From Siphonodentalium dalli (taxonomy: Eukaryota; Mollusca; Scaphopoda; Gadilida; Siphonodentaliidae): a DNA stretch of 64,000 nt. Position 1 is the stretch's first letter; every line of letters begins with the position of its first letter. Below are positions 42,669 to 56,300 of this stretch, one piece after another. The notes beneath the pieces were generated by a model. It saw only the letters and a program-made list of their open reading frames with translations, searched no databases and was not told the DNA's origin. The stretch spans positions 110,993,546-111,057,545 of the forward strand of contig CP136068.1 in NCBI GenBank assembly GCA_032622095.1, read 5' to 3'. The position numbers and the translations under genes are program-made.

Positions 42669-42725
42669 GCTGCATTGGTGCAGCATTACAGATCCTTTGC
42701 CAGTGTGTTCTCTTATATATGCGAG
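42669..42725. mobile_element. family C fragment (half hairpin)
   Basis: GCTGCATTGGTGCAGCATTA, then CCAGTGTGTTCTCTTATATA and GCGAGTGACCC. Only one arm remains. Confidence 0.55.
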
Positions 42726-43849
42726 TGACCCATAAATTCCAATTATTTGTGTTATGTACATTTGTCTATAATAGTACATAACAGTATACGCTATAATTCA
42801 ACATCAAAACTCTAATTTATGATTCTGATCATAATAGTAATTTACTATTGCCAAATTTCAAGAACATTAGCATGCATGTGAAACTAACAAGTATTGTCCA
42901 TGCAAAAGAAATTGACAACATACAGAGCGTTACGCCACACATGGGTATGCTTGTGGAGTTGGGGAAATTTATTGCCAAGGGGAAATTGTCAGTATATACA
43001 GTAAAGAGCGGCTATTTTAACTTTAGAGCTTAGTATTTGTAACGTATGTACCGGTACATTGTGTGTGCAATTGTCTCCAGTAGATATGAACTGCATAATA
43101 ATGTTTAATTATTTGTTCAACGGTATTCATTATTGATATAAAAAGGTCCAATAACAACCTTGTATGTCATACAACAGATTTATCTCAGATATAACACCTT
43201 TTATACACACCGTGTTTTAATTGCAAATAAAAACAATAATTATGCAAATGAACAAACACCACAGTTTGTGATTGTTATGAAAAGGTGGGGTTTATAAAAG
43301 GAGTGTTTTATGATAATAACTACATGTATTAGAGAGATGTGAGGGAATCTCTGTTCATTGAGTTCTATGTTTAATAGTTATTGCTGAGTGGTCAATAACC
43401 TTCAAAATGTTACCCTCGACAGCCCTCGAGGGTAATAAATTATTTGCGGCCCGACATGTGATGCACCCTCAGCCAATCAGAAGGGAGCAAAATGGGCTGA
43501 AGGAAAACAAAACAGTATACTCTCTAATTCAACACTCTATATTATGATTCCGATCGTAGTAATTTACTATCGCCAAGGGATGGGTTAAACATCTGCTAAT
43601 CGTCAAATAATCAATTCAAATTGTATTGTTATGTTGATAAAATTTCAAAATTATATGATGAGTAAAAGTCTGGACCCAAATTTTCTAAATTCTACCTGTA
43701 TTACTTTAATAAGTCGTTCTGTGACACAATAAGTCCAATATGAGTATTTAACATATTTATCAACCTATATGACCTCCCTGGATGGGAAGTAATTAAATGA
43801 GCATAATTTCAAGCATAATGTATCACCACAAACAGGGCTTTAAAGACAT
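42726..43849. other. intergenic, nothing recognised
   Basis: AT-rich. A short duplicated phrase (ACTCT.ATT.ATGATTC.GATC near 42805 and 43530) suggests an old repeat. Confidence 0.35.
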
Positions 43850-44095
43850 ACATGGACTTGTTCGGGTGCGTCACTTAACAGTTGCACGCACGGTGCGTGC
43901 AACTGTTAAGTTAGTACTTACATGTAGGCGTTATGCCAACTTGGGAATGTAGCATTATACTAACATCATTGAAAATTTCAAAGAAATGACCATACCACTC
44001 CATAGAAAACATTGTCTGAACTATTCTCAATTGTAAATATTTACATCTGGATTCCGGACCAGAGTGTTTCACATCACTTTCAATAGCATTTTAAA
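43850..44095. mobile_element. family Q element, copy Q1
   Basis: TTAAAGACATACATGGACTT at the left; GAGTGTTTCACATCACTTT near 44070-44081 at the right. Contains a perfect 19-bp-arm palindrome (43873-43911). Related copies are at 57735-58106 (inverted) and 61290-61653. Confidence 0.65.
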
Positions 44096-44270
44096 GATCT
44101 ACAAAGCCTATATGTATGTAGTGATGGAATCCTCTCACTCTCTTTATGTACATGTACTTCATCTTCTCTGCTCATCTACAATGTACTAATACATGTCCTA
44201 TCATGACTATTAAATTAATATGTACATGTAGTTGAAGATAGCCTATTTGATACATTTCATTGTCTTGCAG

Positions 44271-44386
44271 ATGCCATGGGGAAGTGGTAGTATACCATGG
44301 CTGATATTGGCATTGGCCCTAAGTCTTGCCACCTTTGGCACATTTGGCATATGGGTGACAGTCTACGCAGTTATTACCATTGTGGG
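44271..44386 (+). CDS. SNX13: SNX13 exon with the membrane anchor
   Basis: Acceptor CATTGTCTTGCAG ends at 44270 and ATG is the very first codon; donor GTAAGT at 44387. MPWGSGSIPWLILALALSL opens the hydrophobic segment. The human protein has about 9 more residues before the matching WGWGS, so a few N-terminal residues may come from an earlier exon. Confidence 0.88.
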
Positions 44387-47300
44387 GTAAGTATCATTAT
44401 ATGTCTGAAACTGTTTACCTACCATAATTTTAATCTCATGCAGGGACCTGGGTTATTATGGAGAAGTTGACTGGGAGAAGTAACAATGGCTGATGTTCAA
44501 TTTACACCTCAACTCCAATAAGTATCATGCAACAAAAAAGCCCATTTATAAAACCATTATATTGATTAAGAACACCATTATAATCTGTCATAAGCAATAA
44601 ATATACTTTATATAAGCTGTTGGGACATATGCATACTAATATATGAGAGATAAGTCACTTCTCCCTGGGACAAAAATAGGGAAAAGTGTCGTATATTAGG
44701 GAGAAGATGTCTCCCAAGTCGCCATCTGGGCTGTTCCCTATCTATCACTATCAGACAAGATTTATTGAATATATTGATACTAGTCTTCATCTTATACTTC
44801 TGTAGATCTACATGTACAAATACTTTGAAGAGGCATCATTTAGTTAGGGCTGTGCAGTATTTCGATCTTTAAAACTGCGGTATGAAAACCAACACCGCCT
44901 TTTACTGCCTCAAAAAATATTTCTCACGGTATATATCGGCAACTCGATATTATTTAGATAGTCACCTCTGATGAACATTCATTCAACCCTTAAAATAGTT
45001 CAACAACTTTGCTTGGCCGTTTTAGTCACAGTTTAAAAGTTTATCGACTGGAAGTCTCTATCTAATAAAAACCTCATCTGAGATTAAAACCGCTAATCAC
45101 AATATATATTGTACATGTAGTTACGGGCCAAGACATAAATCATAATTGCTATGCCAGTCCAAACCCCTGTTGAAAATAAAATGCACCCAATCAGATGTTC
45201 AATACTCACCTGCAAATTAAAACTGTGAGCTCGTTAGAGTAAAGATAATCATCATGTTATAAATTAGCTTCAGATAAAATGCAAAAGGAAGAGCCCACAA
45301 ATTCTCTTATCAACATTTTGATAAATCGTTGTGACAGTTTTAAAACATCGTTATATTTTAAATTGGCAATACCGTAAAAACCCTACATTCAGTGATTCAT
45401 ATCTCAATTTACATGATCAATAACAGCATACTGTTATGTTATAATGAAAGTGATATCACTATTGGTTTCGTCTCAATTTAAAATTTAAAAATCTGCTCTT
45501 ACCTGTGATTTTCGTGATATACTGGTAACACCAATGTGATATATATAAATTAACTGTATAAACACATACCAAAATTAGTATATATTCAGTCCTGAAAATA
45601 TTGTGCCGGACATTTGCAGAATGAGGTTCCAGAGGGTGAATTTAGTGATGCTACCAATTTACATCACTAAATTCACCTTCTGGGGACCTCATTCTGCTTA
45701 GGCCTCATCTTCTCTGGAAAGTTTTTTTAGTTTCTTTAGAAAATTCTTCAGAAAATTTCTTTTTCTTGTTTTTTTCAGTTTAGTTTCTCTGTATCTCCAA
45801 ATTGGCTGACAACACAATGCATAATCGATGGTGCCCAATGGGTGTGCATCACAATCTGGGAACTTAAATCTGAGTCTAGATCTCCCATAGCAGATGAGGC
45901 CATGCAGAATGAGGTCCCCAGAGGATGAATTTGGTGATGCCAGCCCGCTGTGTGTGGTAGCGTCACTAAATTCACCCTCTTAGGACCTCATTCTGCAAAT
46001 GTCCAGCACCATATGTTCAGTCCTGTATAATTTGTAACATTAATGATGTAATGGTATCCACTGTTCATACAGTAATGCTCTAAGTAATCGACTTCTTAAC
46101 TTTTCAGGATTTAGTCCGGAAATATGGCTTGTTGCCATTCATTGGAAAGCTCTCGGTGAGAGCTTTCTGATGAATGGCAACAAGCCATATTTCCGACTAA
46201 ATCCTGAAAAGTTACCCATAATTCTGCTGTGGTTAAGAAGTCGATTACTTAGAGCATTACTGTATAAGGTATTGATTCTATTGTACATATGATATACAGC
46301 ATAAATGGATAGTAATTTCTACGACATCCTTGTTAAATTATTCAAATCTCATGCCAAGTCCTAAATCTTCGATAGTAAGGTTATACCCATTTGGGTTTTG
46401 TCTCCCAATTTGGATGTTAATGACCACCTGTTTATTGTGTGATATTGTAATGAGTTTAAATGTGGGGAATGTACATTTGTATGTGTGTGTCTGAGTAGGC
46501 TCACTGTGGGGTACCAGAGTACAGTAATGCCCTAATTAATCGACTGCTTAACCCCGAGTGCTTTCCGATGAATGGCAACAAGCCATATTTCCGACTAAAT
46601 CCTGAAAAGTTACCCATAATTCTGCTGTGGTTAAGCAGTCGATTAATTAGGGCATTACTGTAAGGTATTATTCAGCTGACAGCATGGTGCACGGCAACTT
46701 GAGTCTGTAATCCTATCTGCAGAATAATTGCTGTATAGAGTCTCACTCTCCCATCAAGCCTGATTATAATTTTCCAAGCGTTTAGGTCAAAATGATTATG
46801 TAGGTAATTCTGAAATCGAATTGATCAATGTTTGTCCGTCCTTCCCATTTCTTGTTTGGATGTTTAACTTGGGCAATATTAAATAGAATTTCTTGATATT
46901 TGGTATGTGGTTCACATATGAGTAGATGCAGGCCAAGTTTGAATTTGGTCACAGTCCGATGATTTGTGTTAGTGTTATTAGCAACTTATCTTCAGGTCTT
47001 TTTAAATAAATTTTCATTTTGAGGGGAAAAAATCAATAATAGTACCGGTAGATAGTAGGTGGTTGAAGAAATCAAGTATAAGGGGCGGGGCAAGTATTTC
47101 CATAGAACAGCACTCTCTATAATCAGATAAATAATAAATACCAAAGTAATAAAATTATTCTACTAAAATGGTATTTTTCAGTAACTTGTAAAGAATTTTA
47201 GTCAAGTTTTTTTATCAAATTCAGCTTTTGGTTTGACGAGGGATGGGTGGCGGGCGGCTCTAAACATAGCTGTTTATTAATGGATTTGACATTTCTTGGT

Positions 47301-50300
47301 ATGTGAGTTTATTGTCATGTGCCACAGCTGCACACAAACAATCGGGGCTGCCCCAACTTTCTATGTTATGGCACTTGTTTCTATTTAAGGCAATTTTATG
47401 TCCATTAGAGTGATAACTTCAACAAACGTCAACCAATTTCATCCATATTTGGTATATGGATCTTTCCCAACAAAATCTCTATTATGTTCAAAAACCAGGT
47501 TTGTCAAGATTTTCTTTACCTGAGTCGTGCCCCTTAGTTCATCTATTTTTTAGTAATTTTGGTAAAGTTTTATATCTGTTAGAACATTAATTTGAAAAAT
47601 GAAAAAAATTTAACCAATTTCATATATGGTATATGGATCTTTCACAACAATATCTCTATCAAGTTTGAAAACCAGATTTGTCTGATCCTTTTTACCTGAG
47701 TTACTGCTCTTATATCGCGAAGGAGTTCGAAAACCATATTTGTATGATTTTTTTTACCTGAGTTATGACCATTTAAATGTAGTTTGTCTATTTTTAGCAA
47801 TTTTATGACCATCAGCATGAAAATTTAAACACGTCAATCAATTACATTCATATTTGATATGTGGACCTTACACAACAATATCAATTGAGTTCGAAAACCA
47901 GGTTTGTCTGAATATTTTTACCTGAGTTAAGGCCCTTAGTTTGTCTATTTTTTTGGCATGATAAATGGAATAAACATCAGCTGACTTCATTTGTATTGGG
48001 TATATGGATCTTGATTGAGTCCAAAACCAAATTTTGTTTACCTGAGTTATGGCCCTTAGTTCCGAGTTTTGGTTCCCTAATTCGTCCAATTTTAATGATT
48101 CTCGGTCGGACAGATGAGAGCCATTTTTGATGCATAACCTTTGTTAAATTTTTGCCATTCTATAAGATCATGTAGCCCCTTTGTGAAGGGTGAGTGGATC
48201 TCCCTGCCCCTGCAAGCCAACTATCATTCTTCGATAGAGTACATTTAAGCCCTAGACATTGGATTTTCCCATAACATGTTTACCTTCCTTTTACCTGACT
48301 GGCATCCATCACATTTAACCTTTGTGAATAATTAATAGATCCCTACAGAGTTGGCAGCAATGAAATATAATGAGCTTTCTCTTGGTGTCTAGCCAATTAT
48401 CAATAGTGAAATATCTCCTGGCAATTTTCTCCTCATTGATTTGCATTCTATTGTTTCTTAGTGAGCATTAACCCTTCGATTGCTGAACCAGAGTGAATAT
48501 ATTTTGCTCCCAGGATAATAGAGAAATTTGTTTTGGTTGATGTTTCCCCCATTGCAGTGTTTTTATCAGTGCATAACAAGCCTGATTATAGTGTGCCTGT
48601 CATCTACAGAATGAGGTCCCCAGAGGGTGAATTTAGTGATGCTATCCTGCATAGTGGGCTAGCATCACCAAGTTCACCCTCTGCGGACCTCATTCTGCAT
48701 GGCCTCATCAGATTGAAGTTCCCAAATGGTGACTGTTGTGATGTATACACATGCAATGTGTCATCTACCAATTTGGGAATATAGAGAAACTAAACTAAAA
48801 TAGAAATAGAAATTTTATAATAAAGAAACTCTCCAGAGAAGATGAGGCCTAAGCAGAATGAGGTCCCCAAAGGGTGAATTTAGTGATGTTATCCTGCTTT
48901 GCGGGATAGCGTCACTAAATTCACCCTATGGGGACCTCATTATGCAAATGACAGGCACACTAAACTCAGGCTTGGTGTATAATCCGGTACATAAATCATC
49001 AAATGAGCACCGGTGATAGACAAGTACAGTAATGCTCTAATTAATCGACCCCTTAACCACAGCATAATTATGGGTAACTTTTCAGGATTTAGTCGGAAAT
49101 ATGGCTTGTTGCCATTCATCGGAAAGCTCTTGGGCTTTTCGGCTGGTAAAGTTTGTATGAATCGGGATTCACACACCATGTTTAATTACTCTGCCGGTCA
49201 AAACTAATGACCCCAATCAATGTGCAAGTCATTTCTTAATTACTGGTACACGTTCACGTATTTTGCTCTTTTTATAATATAAGGGTTTCACAGTTTGCCA
49301 TGCCCCTGCCGCCAACTATCATTCTTCTAGACTTGATCATTTGTTTTTAGCTCACCTGATACGAAGTCTCCGGTGGGGCTATAGTCATCACTCCTCGTCC
49401 GTCGTCTAGCCATCCGTCGTCTATCTGTGCATCCATCCATCGAACAACAATTCTTTAAACATCTTCTTCTCCAGAACCATACGACCGAATGGGTTCATAT
49501 ATGGTGTGGATGTTCCCTAGGTGACTCACATTCAGATTTGTTAAAACAAGGTCACCAAGTCAAATAGTTGCGAAGCCAGGGCCATAACTCTTTCCCTCCA
49601 TAGTAATTCTTAAAACGACTTCTTAAGTTCATATTTGGTATAAATGGTCCTTGGGTGACTGGGGTTCAGATTTGTTCAAATGAGGTCACTGGGTCAAATG
49701 TGGGCGGAGCCAGGGACATACCCCCCCCCCCCCAAAAAAAACAATTAGATTGAACTCCTTGCTCAATTAAAAAAAAATTAAATATAAAATAATATTTTTT
49801 TTAAATTTAATTTAGATTTTACTCCTTGCTCAATATTTTTTTTATTAAACTTGTTAAAAATATGAAAAACTATTGCCATTGTAACACCCCCAGTCCCCAC
49901 AGCAAATTTGGTTTTAAATCGCTCTAAAATCCAGAACATATGTAAACATCAGATACTCAACTATCTGAGATATAGGAGAACACAGATTGTTTACTTAATA
50001 ACAGCATAGAAGTCATAAAGGTGATTTTTATAAAATAATTATAGCAGCTGTGATTGAAATTAAATCTGCTTGTTGCGACAGCTCTGTGTGGTGTATCCCA
50101 CACATGTACCTCTGTGTTACCAATAACCGGCAAATGCCATGCTTGTGTCACAATTTGAGCTGTTTGTATATACATGTAAATAGCCCAGAATGGCTATGAT
50201 AACTAACAATCCATATCCTTAAGTTTGTTATATTCACAGAGGCAATTGATGCCAAGTGTGAGTCTGACAGTTAAGCCATTAAACATAATACCTGTGTTCT

Positions 50301-53300
50301 AAACGCAATTACATATATGATAAACTGGATGAGAGAGGCAGGCTTTTTAGTTCACCTGAGATGAAGTCTCCTGTGGAGCTATAGTTATCACTCCTCATCT
50401 GTTGTCCATCTGTCCATCAGCAATCTTATTCTCCAGAACCCATTAGTCAGAATTGAGTCATATAGGCGACTGAGATTCAGATTTGTTCAAATGGGGTCAT
50501 CTAGTCAAAAAGTGGCAGAGTGAGGGACATAAATCTTTCCATCCTTCTTAAAATATCTTCTCAAGAACCATCAGACCTACCATATTCAGCTTATATTTGA
50601 TATGGAGCGTCCTTGGATGACAGGGATTCAGATTCATTTAAATGGGGTCACCAGGTAAAATATGAGCCAGGGACACAACTTGTTCCCTCTCTAGTATTTC
50701 TTAAAACATCTTCTCAAGAACCATCAGGTCTATTCAGCATATATTTGCTATGGTCTTTGCGTGGCTGTGATTCAGATTTGTTAAAATTGGATCACTGGGT
50801 CAAATAGGGGCAGAGCCAGTGACATAACTCATTCCCTCAATATTTATTCTAAAAATATTTTCTTAAGAATCATTTAGCATATTTAGCTTATATTTTGTAT
50901 GGAGGGTCCTTGGGTTACTGGGATTCAGATTTGTTGAAATAGGGTCACCAGGTCAAATAGGGGTTAGACCAGGGACATCACTAGGCCTATTTAGCTTGTA
51001 TATAGTATGGAGGGTCCTCAGGTTACTGGGTTACATATGACATTTGGTGTGTAGGGTCCATGGAGAGTTTGGAATCAAATATGTTTGAATGGGGTCAGCC
51101 ATTAAAAAAGGGGGAATGTCAAGTTGGAAGTTTGCAACAGTTGGGAAAACTTGAGCTATCAGTTGCAAAGGAATTTTTACTAACTTGGGAGTGTGTTTGC
51201 CTAAGTTGGGAGGGGACAGACAGGCTATGGACTATATGGGATCGGAGCTATCAGGGGCGTGCAGTTAAAAATTTCAAGGTGGACACCCCACTGCTTAACA
51301 GAGACCCTCTATCTACGTCCTTGTTTAGAACTACTTGTTTTTAAGTGATTTAAGTACCAACTGTTATGGTCTTCAGAGTCCCCATCTTCTCAGTCTTTAC
51401 AGTCAGGTGAGCATCTCAACACTCATTGACTGTCTTGTCTAGCACATTCACATTTGATGGATCCCAACAGAGTTGGTATCAATGAAATATAACAAGCTTC
51501 TCAACGGTGTCTAGCCAATTATCAATAGTGAAATATCGCCTGGTAATTTACTCCTTATTGATTTGCAGTACATTGTCTCTGAGTGTCTATACTAAATGGA
51601 TTCTCCCACCAAGTTATAAAGTGTACATTGGAATGATCTATTAATTTGAAGGGATGTACATGTATTATAACAGACAACAGATACATGTATTACAATTGCA
51701 GAAGGATTCCTATTCATTGGTGGGAAATGTTTATATAATTAGTTCAACAAACGACCTGTGGTAAAATTAATGATCGATAGACATACATGTATGACAAAAT
51801 ATCTGCCAATGAGGCAAGCCTGAGTTTAGTGTGCCTGTCATTTGCAGAATGAGGACCCGAGAGGGTGAATATAGTGACGCTATGTCACATAGCGGGCAAG
51901 CATCAACAAATTCACCCTCTTGGGACCTCATTCTGCATGGCCTCATCCTCTATGGGAGACATAGACTCAGATTGAAGTTCCCAAATGGTGAATATTGTGA
52001 TGTACACCCATTGGGAACCTTAATTATGCAATGTGTCGTCTGCGAATTTGGGGATATAGAGAAACTAAACTAAAAAAGAAATGGAATCTATGTGAAGAAG
52101 TTTCTATAGAAATTTGATAATAAAGAAACTTTCCAGAGAAAATGAGGCCTAAGCAGAATTATGTCCCCAGAAGGTGAATTTAGTGATGCTAGCCCACTAT
52201 GCGGGATAACGTCACTAAATTCACCCTCTGGGGACCTCATTCTGCAAATGACAGACACACTAAACTCAGACTTGTATGTATCATACACTAAAATAAAAGT
52301 GGACTATTTGCCTATTGAAATCTTGAGTTCATAGACCAGATTTGTCTGATTTTTGTTGTTTACGTTATTTACCTAAGAGTTATCGCCCTTAGTTCTGAGA
52401 TGTGGTTCTTTGGTTTGTTCATTTTTAGAGTTTGTCAGTCAGACAGATTCACTCTTATGGGCAAAAAAAAAACTTGACCAGAGCCATCTTTGATGGACAA
52501 CCCTTGTTCTTTTTTGCCTAGTAAGCTGAAAGTTAAAGGCCCACTTAATTTTCAAACCACCGATTATTGTCCCCCGAATTTTTTTTTTTGGGGGGGGACT
52601 ATAGAAACGGGCTCCGTCCGTCCGTCCGTTGTGCCGTCGTACCGTCCATCCGTCCGTCCGTCCATCACACTTTGAGTACCTTCATGGTGTAATCATCTCC
52701 TCCTACAGATTTCATCCCAGAGATTTGAAACTTCAGAATATTGTTGCCCATATATTGAAGATGTGCAACATGTATATAGATAACGGAATAAATATTTTTT
52801 GACAGAGTTATTAACCCTTTTCGACTTAGAAAATTTCAACATTTTTTTTATAATTTTATGTATGAGGGTACCTTCATGGTGTAATCAACTCCTCCTACAG
52901 TTTTGATCCTAGAGATTTGAAACTTCAGAATATTGTTGCCCATATATTGAAGATGTGCAACATGTATATAGATGACGGAATTTTTTTTTTTTACGGAGTT
53001 TATTAACCCTTTTCGACTTAGAAAATTTCAACATTGTTTTTTAGTTCTTTAACAAAGCGGCATCGACTTTCCACGTTTTCGGGGGACACTGTTGTCAGCT
53101 GACCTTTTATTTTATTTTATAGTGCCTTGATATACAGTTTTAATAACAATCTATGCCATAAATTATGATTAAAGATACGTGCGGTGTTGGCTGTGGGTAT
53201 GCTGTTAAAATATTCACCTCCGCCAAAAACCGCCATAAACAGAAAGAATAGTAAAATATAGACAGACATGGTTCTTATTACAATCAGAAATATGGCATAA

Positions 53301-56300
53301 ACAGTATGTTATTGTCAAATGTTTTTCCTTTGTTATGTAAACAAAAGCAAAAAAAGTTACAGAACCTGGCTTTTGTTTTGATCCGAATATGGTAAACATA
53401 AAGAGCGTTAATTGTTACTGTTTTCCTGATATGGAAATAGTAAAGAGCGTTTATATAATTTGTGTGTGATTAACCAAATGAATTGAGCTGTGTCATGTAA
53501 ACAGAAACAAAACTTCTGTCACACGAGCAGGCTCTTGTTAACGTACGCCATCATACGTCTTGATGACAGTATACTACATGTATTTACTCGCTGATTATGT
53601 TTGGCATATGAACAAAACTATATATATTTTAATATTCCTTCTGTTGATGGCGATTTGAACAAATATGAATATTTCTGCAACAAACGCCTTTAAAATACTA
53701 TAATTCATCACCATTTGGAACGTCTGTCTCAAAGGTGCCCATAGAGTAATAGAAAATAGCTGAAATCATAAAATCATTTCCCCCATTATGGCTCCCAGAT
53801 TGCAACAGAACTCAAACTATAGTTTATTTTCAGGGGAAGGGGCATAACTCTATATCTAAATATATAGAATTATTCCCTTCCATTGAAAATAATAGTCTTT
53901 GTGCTTAAACTTGAGCACAGAGCAGACGTCATTATCTCAACAAAAACAACATGTTTACAGTTTATTACATCGAATAACTTAAAAATACAATGTTTTGGAG
54001 CTTCCTCTTTCAAATTGTATATAATATGGCATATATTTTATATAATGTGATATGGGGTTTCGAAAATTAAGTGAGCCTTTAACTTAGATTTTTTTTGGAC
54101 TAATTTGGTGTCAAATCGGACAGGGCATCTTTAATGACAAGCTTCAATGAACCATCTTCTGTTTCTCTGTTTCAGTGCTCTAGTCATTGCCTTCCACTAC
54201 GGAGAGTTCGCTTCAAAGAGAATACTCATCAGCCAATTGACGAAACTCGATTTCTCATCGCATCATGTGGGTGTCGATCAGGTAATTAATTTATACACAG
54301 TATGTAAATATCGTTGCTGATAAGATGGAGAACATCACATAATTTATTTATAGACCATACAAACTGTGCTTTATCAGACAAGGAAGTCTGGCTATATGTC
54401 TGTTAACACTTTCTATACTAACAAGATACCCTTTGGCGAGAAGTTTCCTTCATATAATAAATTCAACGAACAACAATTTGCTTAAATTAAAATTATCATC
54501 TGAACATTTCACACTATTGCAGACTAAGGCCATTAAAAATAAATGCTTGTCTTCTTCTCAGGCAATTATATAGAGAAAATTGGATGAGAGAGGGAAACTT
54601 ATAATTTTATTTTTTCCTAGAATTCTGAAAAGTAATGTATATTTGGATAATTTTAAGGAAATAAATTCCTACTATTTTCCAAACAATCTATCCTCCAATG
54701 ATTGTTAGCTATTACATCATCAACAGAAACAAATTCTAAATTTCTAATTGTTGATAAATTGTTGATTCTAATGCACTTAGGCCAATATACCCCCGGAAAC
54801 ACCACATATTTGCGGGGGGTTATTCATTCAATAACCTGTCGCAATGTATAGTCCGGTTCACCGCTTCAATGTTAGATATTCCTACGCGCCAATATTGCCG
54901 TTAGCTGAATTCCTAATCTCGGACATGCATGCCCAATCCAGCACCGATCACTGTTCCGTTTCACTCCATGACGTCACCCTTACGCAATACACGCCGGAGA
55001 CGTTACGGAGTAGATTATAGAGTTGGCGCCCTTGCTACTGACTTCCGTTACTAGCTCGTTGCTATATAAACAAACCAGCGATGCCTCTTTTGTCGAAAAT
55101 TGACAGTCAGTATATTCGCCCTGTATACATGTACTTTCAGAAAATACAAAACACCACACCGTTATATTCCACCAATGTCCGTGTCTCGATATCATTTTGA
55201 CCAAATTTCTTGACATGAATTGAAACCGCCAGACACGGCGTGAAATACAACGCATTGAGTAAACAATTTCCCATTGTTTCAATTCAACTTCAAGTTCGCG
55301 GTAAAATCAAAACTTCAATTTGAAAGTGGTAAACATCTGAAAAAGACATCAGGTACATGCAGAAACTAATTGTTGTGCATATTTATTTCTATTTGAAGTG
55401 GCAATTTTTCATGTTTATCAGCATTTTTAACGATAAGAGCGATGGTAATTGAGGGACTATATTTTATCTAGCGAATTAAATTTAAAATAAAAAGTCGTGA
55501 ATTGGCTGAGTGTTTTCTATGGCCGCACATTTCGTTGATAATTACGAGGCATTTGTTTGTCTAAATAACGTTTTAAAGTTCGAAGAGCATTAGAATGGGG
55601 ATAACAGTGTGGTGTTTTGTGATTTCGGAAAGGTACATGGCGAATATACTGTGGCAAATACCCGTTAATTTGCCACAGTATATTCGCCATGTACCTTTCC
55701 GAAATCACAAAACACCACACTGTTATCCCCTAATTGAGTTACAAACATTTTGATAATTTTTGATAAATTTGCACAAATTTTTTTTTATGAAGCTCTCTTT
55801 GGGTGATGAGGGAGGTGTCTGAGAACACAGTATATTTATTTATTTGGCCTAATCAGTAGAAATCCTTCTGCACATGTATTATCTTTTCGGATGTTGTCTG
55901 CATAGCGGGCTAGCATCACTAAATTCACCCTCTGGGGACCTCATTCTGCAAATGACAGACACACTATTTCAAGGCTTGGCCACAGATGCAATCTTCAAAG
56001 GTCTTCAGTTGACACTTCTTTACAGAATGGATTCTCCCACTAGTTATAAATGAATACGATGGCATGGACTATTATTCATCTGAAGGGGTGTTTAGAAAAT
56101 ATAAGCAGACGGGTGATAGACAGATAAAACAAGTGCAGAAGGATTCATACTCATTGGATGGAAATGTTCAGATAATAAGAATGGTCACTTTGTTGAACTT
56201 ATTAACTGAACATTTCTTAAGGGAACTACATGTACTCTTCAATGAGTATTTAGTAAAGAAAGAGTTAAAGATGAATTCAGGCTTTCCAACCAGTATCCTC

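Larger units (their letters stand above)
44387..54175 (+). other. SNX13 intron, 9.8 kb, repeat-rich
   Basis: Holds A11, B7, B8, A12, B9, the N-family tandem repeats at 46835-48150 and 49345-51420, A13, the pearl-like element 52556-53105 and W1. No coding exon was recognised within it. Confidence 0.7.
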
